Shown: positions 45,036-53,517 of the stretch, piece after piece
How positions within the stretch are numbered: position 1 is the first letter of the stretch
How the letters are laid out: each line of letters opens with the position of its first letter
From: Deinococcus roseus
GTDB lineage: Bacteria > Deinococcota > Deinococci > Deinococcales > Deinococcaceae
NCBI RefSeq assembly: GCF_014646895.1
Contig: NZ_BMOD01000006.1
Coordinates: 160,350-224,349 of the forward strand
Length of the DNA: 64,000 nt
Direction: 5' to 3'
Position numbers and translations under genes: made by a program
The notes under the pieces: model-generated
Told to the model about the DNA's origin: nothing
Databases searched by the model: none
Seen by the model: only the letters and a program-made list of their open reading frames with translations

Positions 45036-46436
45036 TCAGAAGAACCAGCCTTTGAGGCGCTCATGGGCTTCTCTGAATTTCTCAAATTTGTGCTGGTAAA
45101 CATCACCCCGGGGGATGACCTCCGGGGTGTCTTCCTGTTTGATCCAGCGTTCAAAAGGATGGCCCAGTGCAGCTGCAGCCAGCATTGCTGCTCCCTTTCC
45201 ACTGCTGTGCAGGGCAGACACAGGATTTAAAGGCACCTGCAGCACATCCGCCAGCAGTTGCTGCCAGCGGGAATCTCCACTGCCCCCTCCGGCCAGACGC
45301 AAGTGTTTGACTTCATGGCTTTTTTGCAGGGCTTCCAGACCGTTTCTGATGCTGAAAGCCACCCCTTCCAGTGCCGCCCGCATCAATTCTCCCCGAGAGG
45401 TGCCCGGTTCCAGGTTCAGCCATGCCCCTCTGGCTTTCGGGTCCATCAGGGGGGTGCGTTCTCCGATCAGGTGGGGCAGAAACACCACAGAAGTTTCCTG
45501 CTGGAAGGCCAGATCATAGGCTTCGGTCCAGTCCAGGCTCAGGCTGCTGCGCACCCATTCCAGGGCCACCCCGGCGTTCTGCATGGCTGCCATCACATAC
45601 CAGTGGTCAGAGGTGGCCCGGTAAGCGTTCAGGGCAGGATCAAAATTCGGTTTGCTGGAGGTCAGGGTGACCAGTTGCGCCCCACTTCCGGTGGTGAGCT
45701 GGGTCTGACCTGCCTGAAGCAGACCACTTCCCAGTGCTGCACAGGGCGTGTCTCCGGCTCCTACAGCCAGAGGAATGCCAGCAGGCAGGCCCAGTTCTTG
45801 CGCTGCCCATTCACTCAGGTGTCCTCCCACTGCAGCAGAAGGACGCACTTCGGGAAAAAGACGCTCAGGCAAACCCAGCGCATGAATCAAACCCATGTTC
45901 CAGTTTCCATCTGGTTTTGCCAGCAAGGTCCCGGTGCTGTCTGAAGGGTCGGTGCAGGCATCTCCACCCATGCGATACCGCAAGTGGTCCTTGGGCAGAA
46001 AAGCAAAATCAGCTTGCTCTACAGCCTCGAGCCTGTGTTTGACCATCCAGAGCAGGCTGGGTCCCAGCATCCCCACCGACAGCGGATTGAGCAGCCTTTC
46101 AGCAGCATCTTCCGGGTAGTCCTGCAGTTCAGCGGTGCTGCGCTGGTCCAGCCACAAAACCGCAGGATGGGCCGCCGTTCCATCTGCACGGGTCAACACC
46201 AGACCATGCATCTGGCCACTGAACCCCACAGCCTCCACCTGATCTTTCAAATCCTGCGGAACCTGCTGCAGCACCATCTTCAGGGACTGCCACCAGATTT
46301 CGGGATCCATTTCTGCATGGCCCCTCTGAGGGGTGGAACAGCGGTAGGTCTGGCTGTGCACCGCCTGGATTTCTCCAGAACGGTTCATCAGGAGGATTTT
46401 GATGCTGCCGGTGCCGATGTCGATGCCAAGAAACAT
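45036..46436 (-). CDS. xylB: FGGY-family carbohydrate kinase, xylulokinase-like
   Basis: 466 residues, near normal length. The ATPase phosphate-1 loop GIDIGTGSIK is at the N-terminus. GFSGQMHGLVL (about 71-81) is the XylB-type signature, followed by HLIGERTPLMDPKARG near 315-330 and the adenosine motif RLAGGGSGDSRWQQLLADVL (FGGY signature 2 region). It phosphorylates a pentulose or related sugar in the cytoplasm. No isomerase or sugar transporter is beside it, so the substrate is uncertain. AGGAG precedes the ATG. Its control region is interrupted by the heptamer repeats. Confidence 0.72.
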   Translation of the reverse strand: MFLGIDIGTGSIKILLMNRSGEIQAVHSQTYRCSTPQRGHAEMDPEIWWQSLKMVLQQVPQDLKDQVEAVGFSGQMHGLVLTRADGTAAHPAVLWLDQRSTAELQDYPEDAAERLLNPLSVGMLGPSLLWMVKHRLEAVEQADFAFLPKDHLRYRMGGDACTDPSDSTGTLLAKPDGNWNMGLIHALGLPERLFPEVRPSAAVGGHLSEWAAQELGLPAGIPLAVGAGDTPCAALGSGLLQAGQTQLTTGSGAQLVTLTSSKPNFDPALNAYRATSDHWYVMAAMQNAGVALEWVRSSLSLDWTEAYDLAFQQETSVVFLPHLIGERTPLMDPKARGAWLNLEPGTSRGELMRAALEGVAFSIRNGLEALQKSHEVKHLRLAGGGSGDSRWQQLLADVLQVPLNPVSALHSSGKGAAMLAAAALGHPFERWIKQEDTPEVIPRGDVYQHKFEKFREAHERLKGWFF

Positions 46437-46453
46437 GGGGGACTCCTGTGGTT

Positions 46454-46675
46454 GCCGAGGGCCCAGGGCCGAGAGCCGAGGGCTGGGCTGAAATGCTTGT
46501 GCATGATTCTAGCGCTTGCAAATTCAGGGAGGGTGGGATGGACCGAAACGAACAGGCAATCCCTGCTGCTGGAGGCTGTAATGTTCTTGACGGACATATC
46601 CATAGAATTTACCTTGCTCTCGGCTCTCGGCTCTCGGCTCTCGGCTCTCGGCTCTCGGCTCTCGGCTCTCGGCCC
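46454..46675. repeat. Inverted heptamer repeat pair, locus 3, with eight perfect copies
   Basis: The left arm (46454-46484) has CCGAGGG/CCCAGGG/CCGAGAG/CCGAGGG. The right arm (46617-46672) is eight exact copies of CTCTCGG. The region before the right arm shares TTGACRG and AGAATTTAC with locus 1. The 46437-46766 gap holds nothing else but a TAGAAT box for the leftward kinase gene and TACACT (46729-46734) for the rightward gene. Confidence 0.85.
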
Positions 46676-46766
46676 TGTCTTTCCCCTGCTACAGAGAGAG
46701 TACCCACTGTTTCACCAGAGTTAAGCATTACACTGGAGAACAGAGGGTTCGCCCCAGCAAGGACTT

Positions 46767-47789
46767 ATGCGCATAGACCTGTTATCCCGCAACCCCCAGG
46801 TGACTCCAGAGCAGATGCTGGAGGGCTTTAAACCCACAGCACGTTTTGGAGCAGTGAGCTTCGACAACTACCATCCCAATGGGGATTACCCTTCACAGGC
46901 CCAGACCCGGGACACCTTGCGGGAATTCACCAGCAACCCGCCTCAGCCGGTTAAACGCCTGTTTCGCAAGCCAAAGCCTGTGGAAGGACTGGGGTTCTAT
47001 CTGGATGGGGGTTTTGGGGTGGGGAAGACCCACCTGCTGGCTGCTTCCTGGCATGCGTTTGATGGCAAAAAGGCCTTTCTGAGTTATCAGGAGCTGCTGT
47101 ACACCATCGGAATGCTGGGGATGCACCGGGCCATTGCGGCTTTTCAGGGTTATGACCTGCTGTGCATCGATGAGTTCGAGCTGGACGATCCGGGCAACAC
47201 CCACATGACCTCCACTTTTCTGGGGCAACTGATGCCCCTGGGCACCCATGTGATCACCACCAGCAACACCCAGCCTGAGCATCTGGGCCAGGGCCGTTTC
47301 AATGCAGAGGATTTCAAGCGCCAGATTCAGGCCATTGCAGAGCATTTTGCTGTGCTTTCCATTGATGGTCCAGATTACCGCCAGCGTGGGGCAGGGGTGG
47401 GGAAACCCCTCAGAAAATCAGACCTGACCGCATTGGAGGCCCAGGCAGGCACCCATGTGCGCCTGACCGCCAGTGAACTGAACCTGCACCTCACCCGCGT
47501 GCACCCTGCGCGGTTTTCCAGAATGCTGGAAGGCATTGAGATGGTGCTGCTCGATGATCTGGTGTGCATGTCCGACCAGAACATCGCCCTGAGGTTCGTG
47601 CATTTTATAGACAAGGTCTACGACCTGAACCTGAACTTTGCTGCCTCTGGTGAGGCCCTGGAGCAGCTTTTTCCTGCCACTTACCGTTATGGGGCTTATG
47701 CCAAGAAATACAGCCGGTGTTTGAGCCGCCTGACCGAGATGCTGTCCATCAGTGCCAAAACCCTGGACCAGCTGTCTTCTGTGGGTTGA
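46767..47789 (+). CDS. zapE: AFG1/ZapE-like P-loop ATPase
   Basis: 340 residues. Walker A is GGFGVGKT (81-88), Walker B is LLCIDEFEL (near 131-139), and the sensor TTSNTQPEHL follows. The family has ZapE in bacteria, a divisome-associated ATPase, and AFG1 in mitochondria. The FYLDGGFGVGKTHLL and SRCLSRLTEML stretches match the AFG1 type. TACACT (46729-46734) gives a short leader with an AAGGAC-like site before the ATG. There is no division gene nearby, so the cellular role is inferred from the family alone. Confidence 0.8.
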   Translation: MRIDLLSRNPQVTPEQMLEGFKPTARFGAVSFDNYHPNGDYPSQAQTRDTLREFTSNPPQPVKRLFRKPKPVEGLGFYLDGGFGVGKTHLLAASWHAFDGKKAFLSYQELLYTIGMLGMHRAIAAFQGYDLLCIDEFELDDPGNTHMTSTFLGQLMPLGTHVITTSNTQPEHLGQGRFNAEDFKRQIQAIAEHFAVLSIDGPDYRQRGAGVGKPLRKSDLTALEAQAGTHVRLTASELNLHLTRVHPARFSRMLEGIEMVLLDDLVCMSDQNIALRFVHFIDKVYDLNLNFAASGEALEQLFPATYRYGAYAKKYSRCLSRLTEMLSISAKTLDQLSSVG

Positions 47790-47859
47790 GGGAAGGGGCA
47801 GCAGGGGATAGGCCAGACAGCCTGTTTTCTGTTTTGGGGTTTCCATTACACTGAAGATC

Positions 47860-49566
47860 ATGTTCAAAGAACAATTCACGTATGACTGGCCCAATCAACA
47901 AAACGCCTGGCAGGAATTGCTGGACTTCCCCCTGAACCCTGAAACCAGGGATGAGTGGCTGGCAAAATGGGACGAACTGGAACGCCATTATGCAGAGCAG
48001 AGGTCCCGCCTGCACTGGGACACCATGGCCGATGTGAAAAGCCCCGAACCCCTGGAAGCCTACAAAGCGTTCAACCGGGATGTGGTCCCCCAGGTGACGG
48101 ATTTTCAGAAGGAAATTTATGCCCGCTGGGTGGAATTTGATCTGAAGCAGGTCACCCCGGGCTGGGAAGTGACCACCCGTTACCTGAAGCACCTGCAGCG
48201 TGAGCAAGACCTCATTCCTGAATTGTTACAACAGGAAGAAGAAAAAATGATGGAGTTCTACAATGCCAGCCATGTGGAACAACCTGTTCCTGCACCGTAT
48301 GCCACCGAGCAGGATTTGCTGGATGCCATGGACCTGCCAGATCGGCAGCAAAGACAGGCGGCCTGGGAGGCCAGACAGATCCACATGCAACCCCTGCGTG
48401 AGCACCGGGTGGCCCGTTACTTTGAACTCATCCAGTTGCGCTGGGAGCAGGCCCGCAAGCTGGGTTTCAACAATCCGCTCGAGCTGTCCTGGGAGCGCTT
48501 GAAACGCCATGACTTCACCTTGCAGCAGTGGCAGGAAACCCGCACCACCTTGCTGAACCGGGTGCCTGCTTTGCTGGATCAGGTGCATGCCCAGGTGGCC
48601 CGTGAACTGGAATTGCCAGAATTTGACTGGGTGGACCGGGGCCATCCGGCTTTAAGCAAAATCAGTGCTGCCTATGACCGCACAGACCTCACTGCGCTGC
48701 ATGCAGGGCTCAGAAAGGTGTTCCAGGCGTTCAGTCCGAGGCTGGCAGAACAGTACCAGGAGTTGCTGGATGGAGGCTACCTGGACCTGGAAGACCGGCG
48801 CACCAAGACCACCCAGGGGTTTGCAGATTTGCTGGCTTTCACCCGCAAGCCCTGTTCCATGATGACCATCGATGCTTCTGCGGGTGGCCTGACTTTGCTG
48901 CTGCACGAGATGGGCCATGTGCAGCACTTCCATGAGATGCTGCAGGTGCACCCGACCATGCTGCTGGATGCCTCTGCAAAGTTCATGGAATTTGTGGCCC
49001 ACACTTTCGAGGTGTATGGGGCACACTTTGCTGCAGAAAGCGAAATCCTCACCCCTGAAAACATCAGGATCCTGCGCCTGCTGACCCTGATGTACCGCCT
49101 GGAAGGCATGTTGCACTGTGCAATGGTGGATTTGTGGGAAGAGTGGGTTTACACCACCCCACCCGAAAGCCTGACCACCGAAGCCCTCTATGCCCACTGG
49201 GAAGAAATCGCCTGGGCCCATCACCCCTGGCTCATGTCCGTTCCTGAAGCAGGCCGCAATTACTGGACCAACGGCTGGCATGTGCGGGTGCCCTTTGGCA
49301 AGACCCGCTACGCCCTGGCCGATCTGTGCGCCCTGGAATTCTCGGGCCAGATGATCAAAGACCCCCATCAGGCTTTTGAGCGCCTGACGGCAGGGATGCG
49401 TCTGGGGGGAACTTTGCCCTTCCTGGGTCTGATTCAGGCCTGCGGTCTGGAGTTTGACTTCACCCCTCAGGCTGTAGAGCGCAGTTTGCAGGCTTTCCAG
49501 GAACTGGCTGCATTCTGGGGGCTTGCTGCAGAAAAGCGGACAGATCCGCAGGCTTCTCTGGCCTGA
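47860..49566 (+). CDS. M3-family oligoendopeptidase
   Basis: 568 residues. The zinc site is H349-E350-M-G-H353 in LLHEMGHVQHF, with the downstream glutamate in the FMEFVAHTFE segment about 25-30 residues later. The all-helical N-terminus matches PepF-like M3 oligopeptidases, and the length is normal. No signal peptide; it would cleave short peptides in the cytoplasm. TACACT (47847-47852) ends 7 nt before the ATG with no Shine-Dalgarno, again leaderless. Confidence 0.87.
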   Translation: MFKEQFTYDWPNQQNAWQELLDFPLNPETRDEWLAKWDELERHYAEQRSRLHWDTMADVKSPEPLEAYKAFNRDVVPQVTDFQKEIYARWVEFDLKQVTPGWEVTTRYLKHLQREQDLIPELLQQEEEKMMEFYNASHVEQPVPAPYATEQDLLDAMDLPDRQQRQAAWEARQIHMQPLREHRVARYFELIQLRWEQARKLGFNNPLELSWERLKRHDFTLQQWQETRTTLLNRVPALLDQVHAQVARELELPEFDWVDRGHPALSKISAAYDRTDLTALHAGLRKVFQAFSPRLAEQYQELLDGGYLDLEDRRTKTTQGFADLLAFTRKPCSMMTIDASAGGLTLLLHEMGHVQHFHEMLQVHPTMLLDASAKFMEFVAHTFEVYGAHFAAESEILTPENIRILRLLTLMYRLEGMLHCAMVDLWEEWVYTTPPESLTTEALYAHWEEIAWAHHPWLMSVPEAGRNYWTNGWHVRVPFGKTRYALADLCALEFSGQMIKDPHQAFERLTAGMRLGGTLPFLGLIQACGLEFDFTPQAVERSLQAFQELAAFWGLAAEKRTDPQASLA

Positions 49567-49650
49567 CCGGTTGAGATTGGGTTTTTCGGGGGCAGGTTGC
49601 GTGAAGTTGTGCGCAATGTGCCCCCGAGGCTTGCGTTTATACTTGGGGAC

Positions 49651-50901
49651 ATGCGAGATGTACTCCAGCTCTTAGAAGCCCAGCAAGACAGCATGGTGCA
49701 GGATTTGCGCACCCTGGTCGAGATCGAATCGCCCAGCAGAAACGCCGAACAGATCCGCAAGGTTGGAGATGTGGTGGAGGGATGGATGCTGGCTCTGGGG
49801 GCCAGCAGTGAACGCTTTTCTTCCAGCAACGGAGACCACCGCCTGTTCCGGCTGGCCGGGCTCTCAGACCAGCGGGTGCTGATCCTCTCCCATGCCGACA
49901 CCGTGTGGGAACTGGGGACCCTCAACCGCCTGCCTTTCCGCATTGAGGAAGACCGGGCGTATGGTCCAGGCAGCTACGACATGAAGGGGGGCATTGTGCA
50001 GGCCATCTGGGCTTTGAAGGCCCTGCAGTCCAGAGGTTCTTTCCCCTGCCAGATTGATTTCCTGCTCACCAGCGATGAGGAGATCGGTTCCAGAACCTCC
50101 CAGCCCCTGATTCAGGAACTGGCGCAGGGAGCGCAGGCCGTTCTGGTGATCGAACCTTCCAATCCTGGCACCCATACTTTAAAGACCAGCCGCAAAGGGG
50201 TGGGGGATTTTTACGTCACGGTGCAGGGCAAAGCTGCCCATGCCGGAGGCCAGCCCGAGAAGGGGGTCAATGCCATTCTTGAACTGGCCCATCAGGTGCT
50301 GGATGTGACGGCCCTGGCTTACCCTCCGAAAGGCACCACCATCAATGTGGGCACAGTGCGTGGTGGGACGGCCAGCAACGTGGTCCCGGCAGAAGCCTGG
50401 ATGCATGTGGATTTGCGGGTCACCACCCTGGACGAAGCCCAGCGGGTGGAGGAGGGCATGCGCAACCTGCGTCCCTTTGATGAGCGGGCCAGGGTCACCG
50501 TCACCGGGGGCCTCAACCGCCCTCCGTTTGAACGCACGGAAGGCACCAGTCACCTGTTTGATCTGGCCCGGCAGGTGGCAGAAACCCTGGGTTTTGCACT
50601 GAGAGAAGCGGCCAGTGGAGGGGGCAGCGATGGCAATTTCACAGCCAGCATTGCACCCACATTGGATGGACTGGGGGCCTGCGGAGATGGAGCCCATGCC
50701 GAACACGAGCATGTGATTGTTTCAGAAATGCCCAGACGGGCGGCCCTGCTGGCAGGGTTGTTGCTGGCCCTGCATCCCACAGAAGAAGAAAATGTTGTTG
50801 AGGAGGCTGCACCCGAGCCTGAAGCGGCTGAAGCACAGGTTCCAGACCCTCTTGCCGATGCTGAACCTGCTGATTCTGATCATGTGAAATCGGTAGAATA
50901 A
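49651..50901 (+). CDS. M20-family metallopeptidase, CPG2-like
   Basis: 416 residues from the ATG at 49651; TATACT lies 7 nt upstream, so a longer in-frame start 54 bp earlier would fall before the transcript. Metal ligands visible: H81 and D83 in SHADTVWE, D110 in GSYDMKGG, catalytic E143-E144 in TSDEEIGS, and a late H in DGAHAEHEH. The lid/dimer domain is near 190-300 (GKAAHAGGQPEKGVNA). The length and sequence resemble glutamate carboxypeptidase G2-like enzymes. An unusual acidic tail of about 40 residues (EEENVVEEAAPEPEAAEAQ) extends the C-terminus. Confidence 0.83.
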   Translation: MRDVLQLLEAQQDSMVQDLRTLVEIESPSRNAEQIRKVGDVVEGWMLALGASSERFSSSNGDHRLFRLAGLSDQRVLILSHADTVWELGTLNRLPFRIEEDRAYGPGSYDMKGGIVQAIWALKALQSRGSFPCQIDFLLTSDEEIGSRTSQPLIQELAQGAQAVLVIEPSNPGTHTLKTSRKGVGDFYVTVQGKAAHAGGQPEKGVNAILELAHQVLDVTALAYPPKGTTINVGTVRGGTASNVVPAEAWMHVDLRVTTLDEAQRVEEGMRNLRPFDERARVTVTGGLNRPPFERTEGTSHLFDLARQVAETLGFALREAASGGGSDGNFTASIAPTLDGLGACGDGAHAEHEHVIVSEMPRRAALLAGLLLALHPTEEENVVEEAAPEPEAAEAQVPDPLADAEPADSDHVKSVE

Positions 50902-50980
50902 GAGCATACGACGACCCATTCCCCTGACGGTTGTGCTTTAAAGTGTGGTGACTCGGGTGGATCTCACCCTGGAGGTTTGA

Positions 50981-51289
50981 ATGTTCTCTTTGTTTCGCAA
51001 GTCTGCCCCAACAGCCAAGGACCCTTACGTCAAACAGATGGACCAGAATGCTTTTAAAATCCGGGTGCGCACCAAACGCCACAAGGAAGTGGTGGAGTTG
51101 CGTTTCACCCGCAGCGCAGACATTGGTCGCCAGGACGATGGGGACGGCTTCATCTACCGCAAGATGATCGTGGGACCCAACCACTTTGACCGTGGGGAAG
51201 TGACCATCCTCTTTGACGCCCGCTACAACGTCAAGGACGTGCAGACCGAGGGATGCACCCCCATCGAAGTCAAAGACTGGGAAGACTGA
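50981..51289 (+). CDS. Small basic protein of unknown function
   Basis: 102 residues with a GGAGG site before the ATG. It is soluble, charged and probably beta-rich (FKIRVRTKRHKEVVELRFTRSAD; DRGEVTILFDARYNVKDVQ). It has no cysteine pair and no membrane segment, and I know no family for it. It stands alone between an M20 peptidase and a terminator, so context says little. Confidence 0.65.
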   Translation: MFSLFRKSAPTAKDPYVKQMDQNAFKIRVRTKRHKEVVELRFTRSADIGRQDDGDGFIYRKMIVGPNHFDRGEVTILFDARYNVKDVQTEGCTPIEVKDWED

Positions 51290-51304
51290 CCGCTCCATAA
51301 GGCC

Positions 51305-51335
51305 AACAGGACAGGGCCTCTTGGTCCTGTTTTTT
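51305..51335 (+). terminator. Terminator of the small basic protein gene
   Basis: AACAGGAC (51305-51312) and GTCCTGTT (51324-51331) form an 8-bp stem followed by TTTTG. Confidence 0.8.
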
Positions 51336-51400
51336 GTCTGTGGCTCAACCCGTGAATTCCTGTACAGAACGCTTTCACGCCAGAAGGCTATACTGTGCCC

Positions 51401-53317
51401 GTGACTGTTCCTGTGCTGACCTTTTTTAGAGCATTCAACAGAATAAGCGGTTTTCTTGCTGATGGGTGTTCTTTGAAGTGGGAGGATTCAGAAAGATCTT
51501 CTTACTTCACGGATAAACGCAGTAAAAAACATGTGCTGCTGACCTTCTGCCTGCTTTCGTTGTTTTCCCTGACCGGCTGGGCCAGTGCGGCCTGCACCGA
51601 GAAAGACCTTTCGCTGGAAGACGAGAGCCTGGGGGTGATCTATGCCGATGACCTCGAATCCGACGAAAACGGCACGGTGTTCAGCGGGGCCTGTTTCACG
51701 CTGGGAGGGCTGGATCTGTCCACCTCTAAAATCAGCATTGTGGGGCAGGAATTTGTGTCAGAAGTGCTGCAGGTGACTGGAGATGGCGTGGTGGGGACGG
51801 TGCAAGAGCTGTCTGGCAATACAGAAACCCGCACTTTGCAGGGCGTGAAAATCACCCTGACCCTTCCCAGCCAGGTGCTTTCTGGGGTGCCCCTCGCGGA
51901 GGGCACCTACATCCTGGAAGGAGCAGCTACCCAGAGCGGCAACGCCTGGAAATTTGAAAGGGCCACCCTGACCCGCACAGACCAGCAGGAACAGTACGTG
52001 CTTGAAAAAGCTGTGCTGCAGAATGGAAAACTGACGGCGCAGGTGGCGAGGCTCAGGCAGGACCTCAACCAGCTTCAGGCCACAGAATTCTCTGGCACTG
52101 AAAAGCAGGTGCAGGCGCAGCACATCGAGTTCTGTGTGTGCCGTGAACTGGATGCCCGCGAACTCCTGCTGCTGGGAGAAGACCTGAACATCACCCCTGA
52201 GACTTTTTCGGTGCGCAGCGTGCGTTTTGATGTGTATGGTTGGCAAACCCCGGATCTGGGCACCCTGACTTTGCCTCTGGATCCCCAGAAGCCTTTGCTG
52301 GCTGCTGTTCAGGATGCTTTTGCCGCATACCAGGAGCGCCTGAACCAGAAACCCATCGAGGTGGTTTCTGATGCCACAGGGGTGGCCTTGCACAACCTTC
52401 CGGTCAGCCTGGATTTGCAGACCCGCCTGAACCTGGGGGTGCATGTTGTGGATGCAGGGTTTTCCCCTGAAATTCTGCTGGATCAGGAAACCGCAGATGT
52501 GCGCATCCGTGCCGGGCTTCCCGCTCCGGTGGGGCAACAGGCCGCATTTCCGGCCCTGCTGGTGGATGTGGAACCCTCTCAAGGTCTGGCTTTGCGGGCC
52601 CACTTTCGCACTGGCGTGAACGAAACCCGTGAATTTGGGTTGGGGTACAGCCTGAAAACCGGCCCGGTGTCCTGGCTGGCCCTGGCTTCCGGGGCGAATG
52701 AAGGTCAAGTGACAGCCCTGGTTTATGCAGCAGAAGGCCATTACCAGGGAACAGGCATGGTGGGAAGCCTGAACCTGCAGACAGATGCCCGTGTGCGCCT
52801 GCAAACCACCCTGAACGATGTGGCTGCCGTTCACGAAGGGTTTTACCAGCTGGGATACCAGCAGGGACCCTGGACCCTGCAGCTCAGGCACACCCTGAGT
52901 GGCAGTGTGGGGGAGGTGCATTTCAGTGCTTTTGCCCCGGAGCAGCGCAACCAGACCGAAGTCTCGGCGCGTTATGCTGCAGACCGCTGGAGCCTGAAAT
53001 ATGCCCTCTCAGAAGACTGGCTGGCACAGCAGACCAGACAACAGGTGGTTCTTGCCCTGCCTGTGGTGGAACTGGACAACCAGATCCGCTACAGCACCCT
53101 GGAATCCCGCTGGCTGAACCTGTCTTTAAGTGCAACAGCCTTTGTGCAGGTCACAGATGCTTTTCGGGCAGAACCCATGCTGGGCTACGACTGGGCCACA
53201 GGAAATGTGCTTTACGGTTTTGGAGGCACCCTGAACACCCCCAATTACGCTTACACCCTGGGGGCCTACCGTTTTGCAGAAGGCTGGGGCATCAAAGCCC
53301 GTTTCGGTCTGCACTGA
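51401..53317 (+). CDS. Outer-membrane protein, OstA/LptD-like
   Basis: About 638 residues if translation begins at the GTG at 51401, placed 6 nt after a TATACT box (51389-51394). A GTG at 51395 and later starts near 51530 are alternatives. A hydrophobic export segment (LLTFCLLSLFSLTGWASA) lies near residues 47-65, unusually far in, so the start remains open. After it comes a beta-rich part (VIYADDLESDENGTVFSGACFTL; LEKAVLQNGKLTAQVARL) that recalls the OstA-like periplasmic fold. The last 250 residues have strand-turn repeats typical of a barrel (FYQLGYQQGPWTLQLRHTLSG). The LptD relation is tentative. It sits just upstream of the polysaccharide operon. Confidence 0.6.
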   Translation: MTVPVLTFFRAFNRISGFLADGCSLKWEDSERSSYFTDKRSKKHVLLTFCLLSLFSLTGWASAACTEKDLSLEDESLGVIYADDLESDENGTVFSGACFTLGGLDLSTSKISIVGQEFVSEVLQVTGDGVVGTVQELSGNTETRTLQGVKITLTLPSQVLSGVPLAEGTYILEGAATQSGNAWKFERATLTRTDQQEQYVLEKAVLQNGKLTAQVARLRQDLNQLQATEFSGTEKQVQAQHIEFCVCRELDARELLLLGEDLNITPETFSVRSVRFDVYGWQTPDLGTLTLPLDPQKPLLAAVQDAFAAYQERLNQKPIEVVSDATGVALHNLPVSLDLQTRLNLGVHVVDAGFSPEILLDQETADVRIRAGLPAPVGQQAAFPALLVDVEPSQGLALRAHFRTGVNETREFGLGYSLKTGPVSWLALASGANEGQVTALVYAAEGHYQGTGMVGSLNLQTDARVRLQTTLNDVAAVHEGFYQLGYQQGPWTLQLRHTLSGSVGEVHFSAFAPEQRNQTEVSARYAADRWSLKYALSEDWLAQQTRQQVVLALPVVELDNQIRYSTLESRWLNLSLSATAFVQVTDAFRAEPMLGYDWATGNVLYGFGGTLNTPNYAYTLGAYRFAEGWGIKARFGLH

Positions 53318-53467
53318 GTGCCTTTCCTTTTCTGTTACGTGGCCGGTCACACCAGTCCCTGCATTTCGAAAAGGTTCAATCTCACAATGAAGATGCTATT
53401 CTGATAGACGGTTGCGTTTCGGAAGAGGCAACGTTGCTTTGCAGCATTGCGCTTTTCTGGCGTTTTA

Positions 53468-53489
53468 AAAGGCCCATTCAAAGGCCCAT
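53468..53489 (+). promoter_or_regulatory. Direct repeat upstream of the polysaccharide operon
   Basis: AAAGGCCCAT occurs at 53468-53477 and 53480-53489, 12 bp apart, roughly one helical turn, followed at once by a TAGTCT box (53489-53494). This could be an activator or repressor site for the operon. Nothing else stands out in 53318-53517 but a TTCAAT/TATTCT pair near 53372-53400. Confidence 0.4.
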
Positions 53490-53517
53490 AGTCTTGCAAT
53501 GATGGTGGCGAACTCAA

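Noticed and set aside
46617..46672. Heptamer array as a CRISPR-like array
   Set aside because: The unit is 7 bp with no spacers and no cas genes are in the window.
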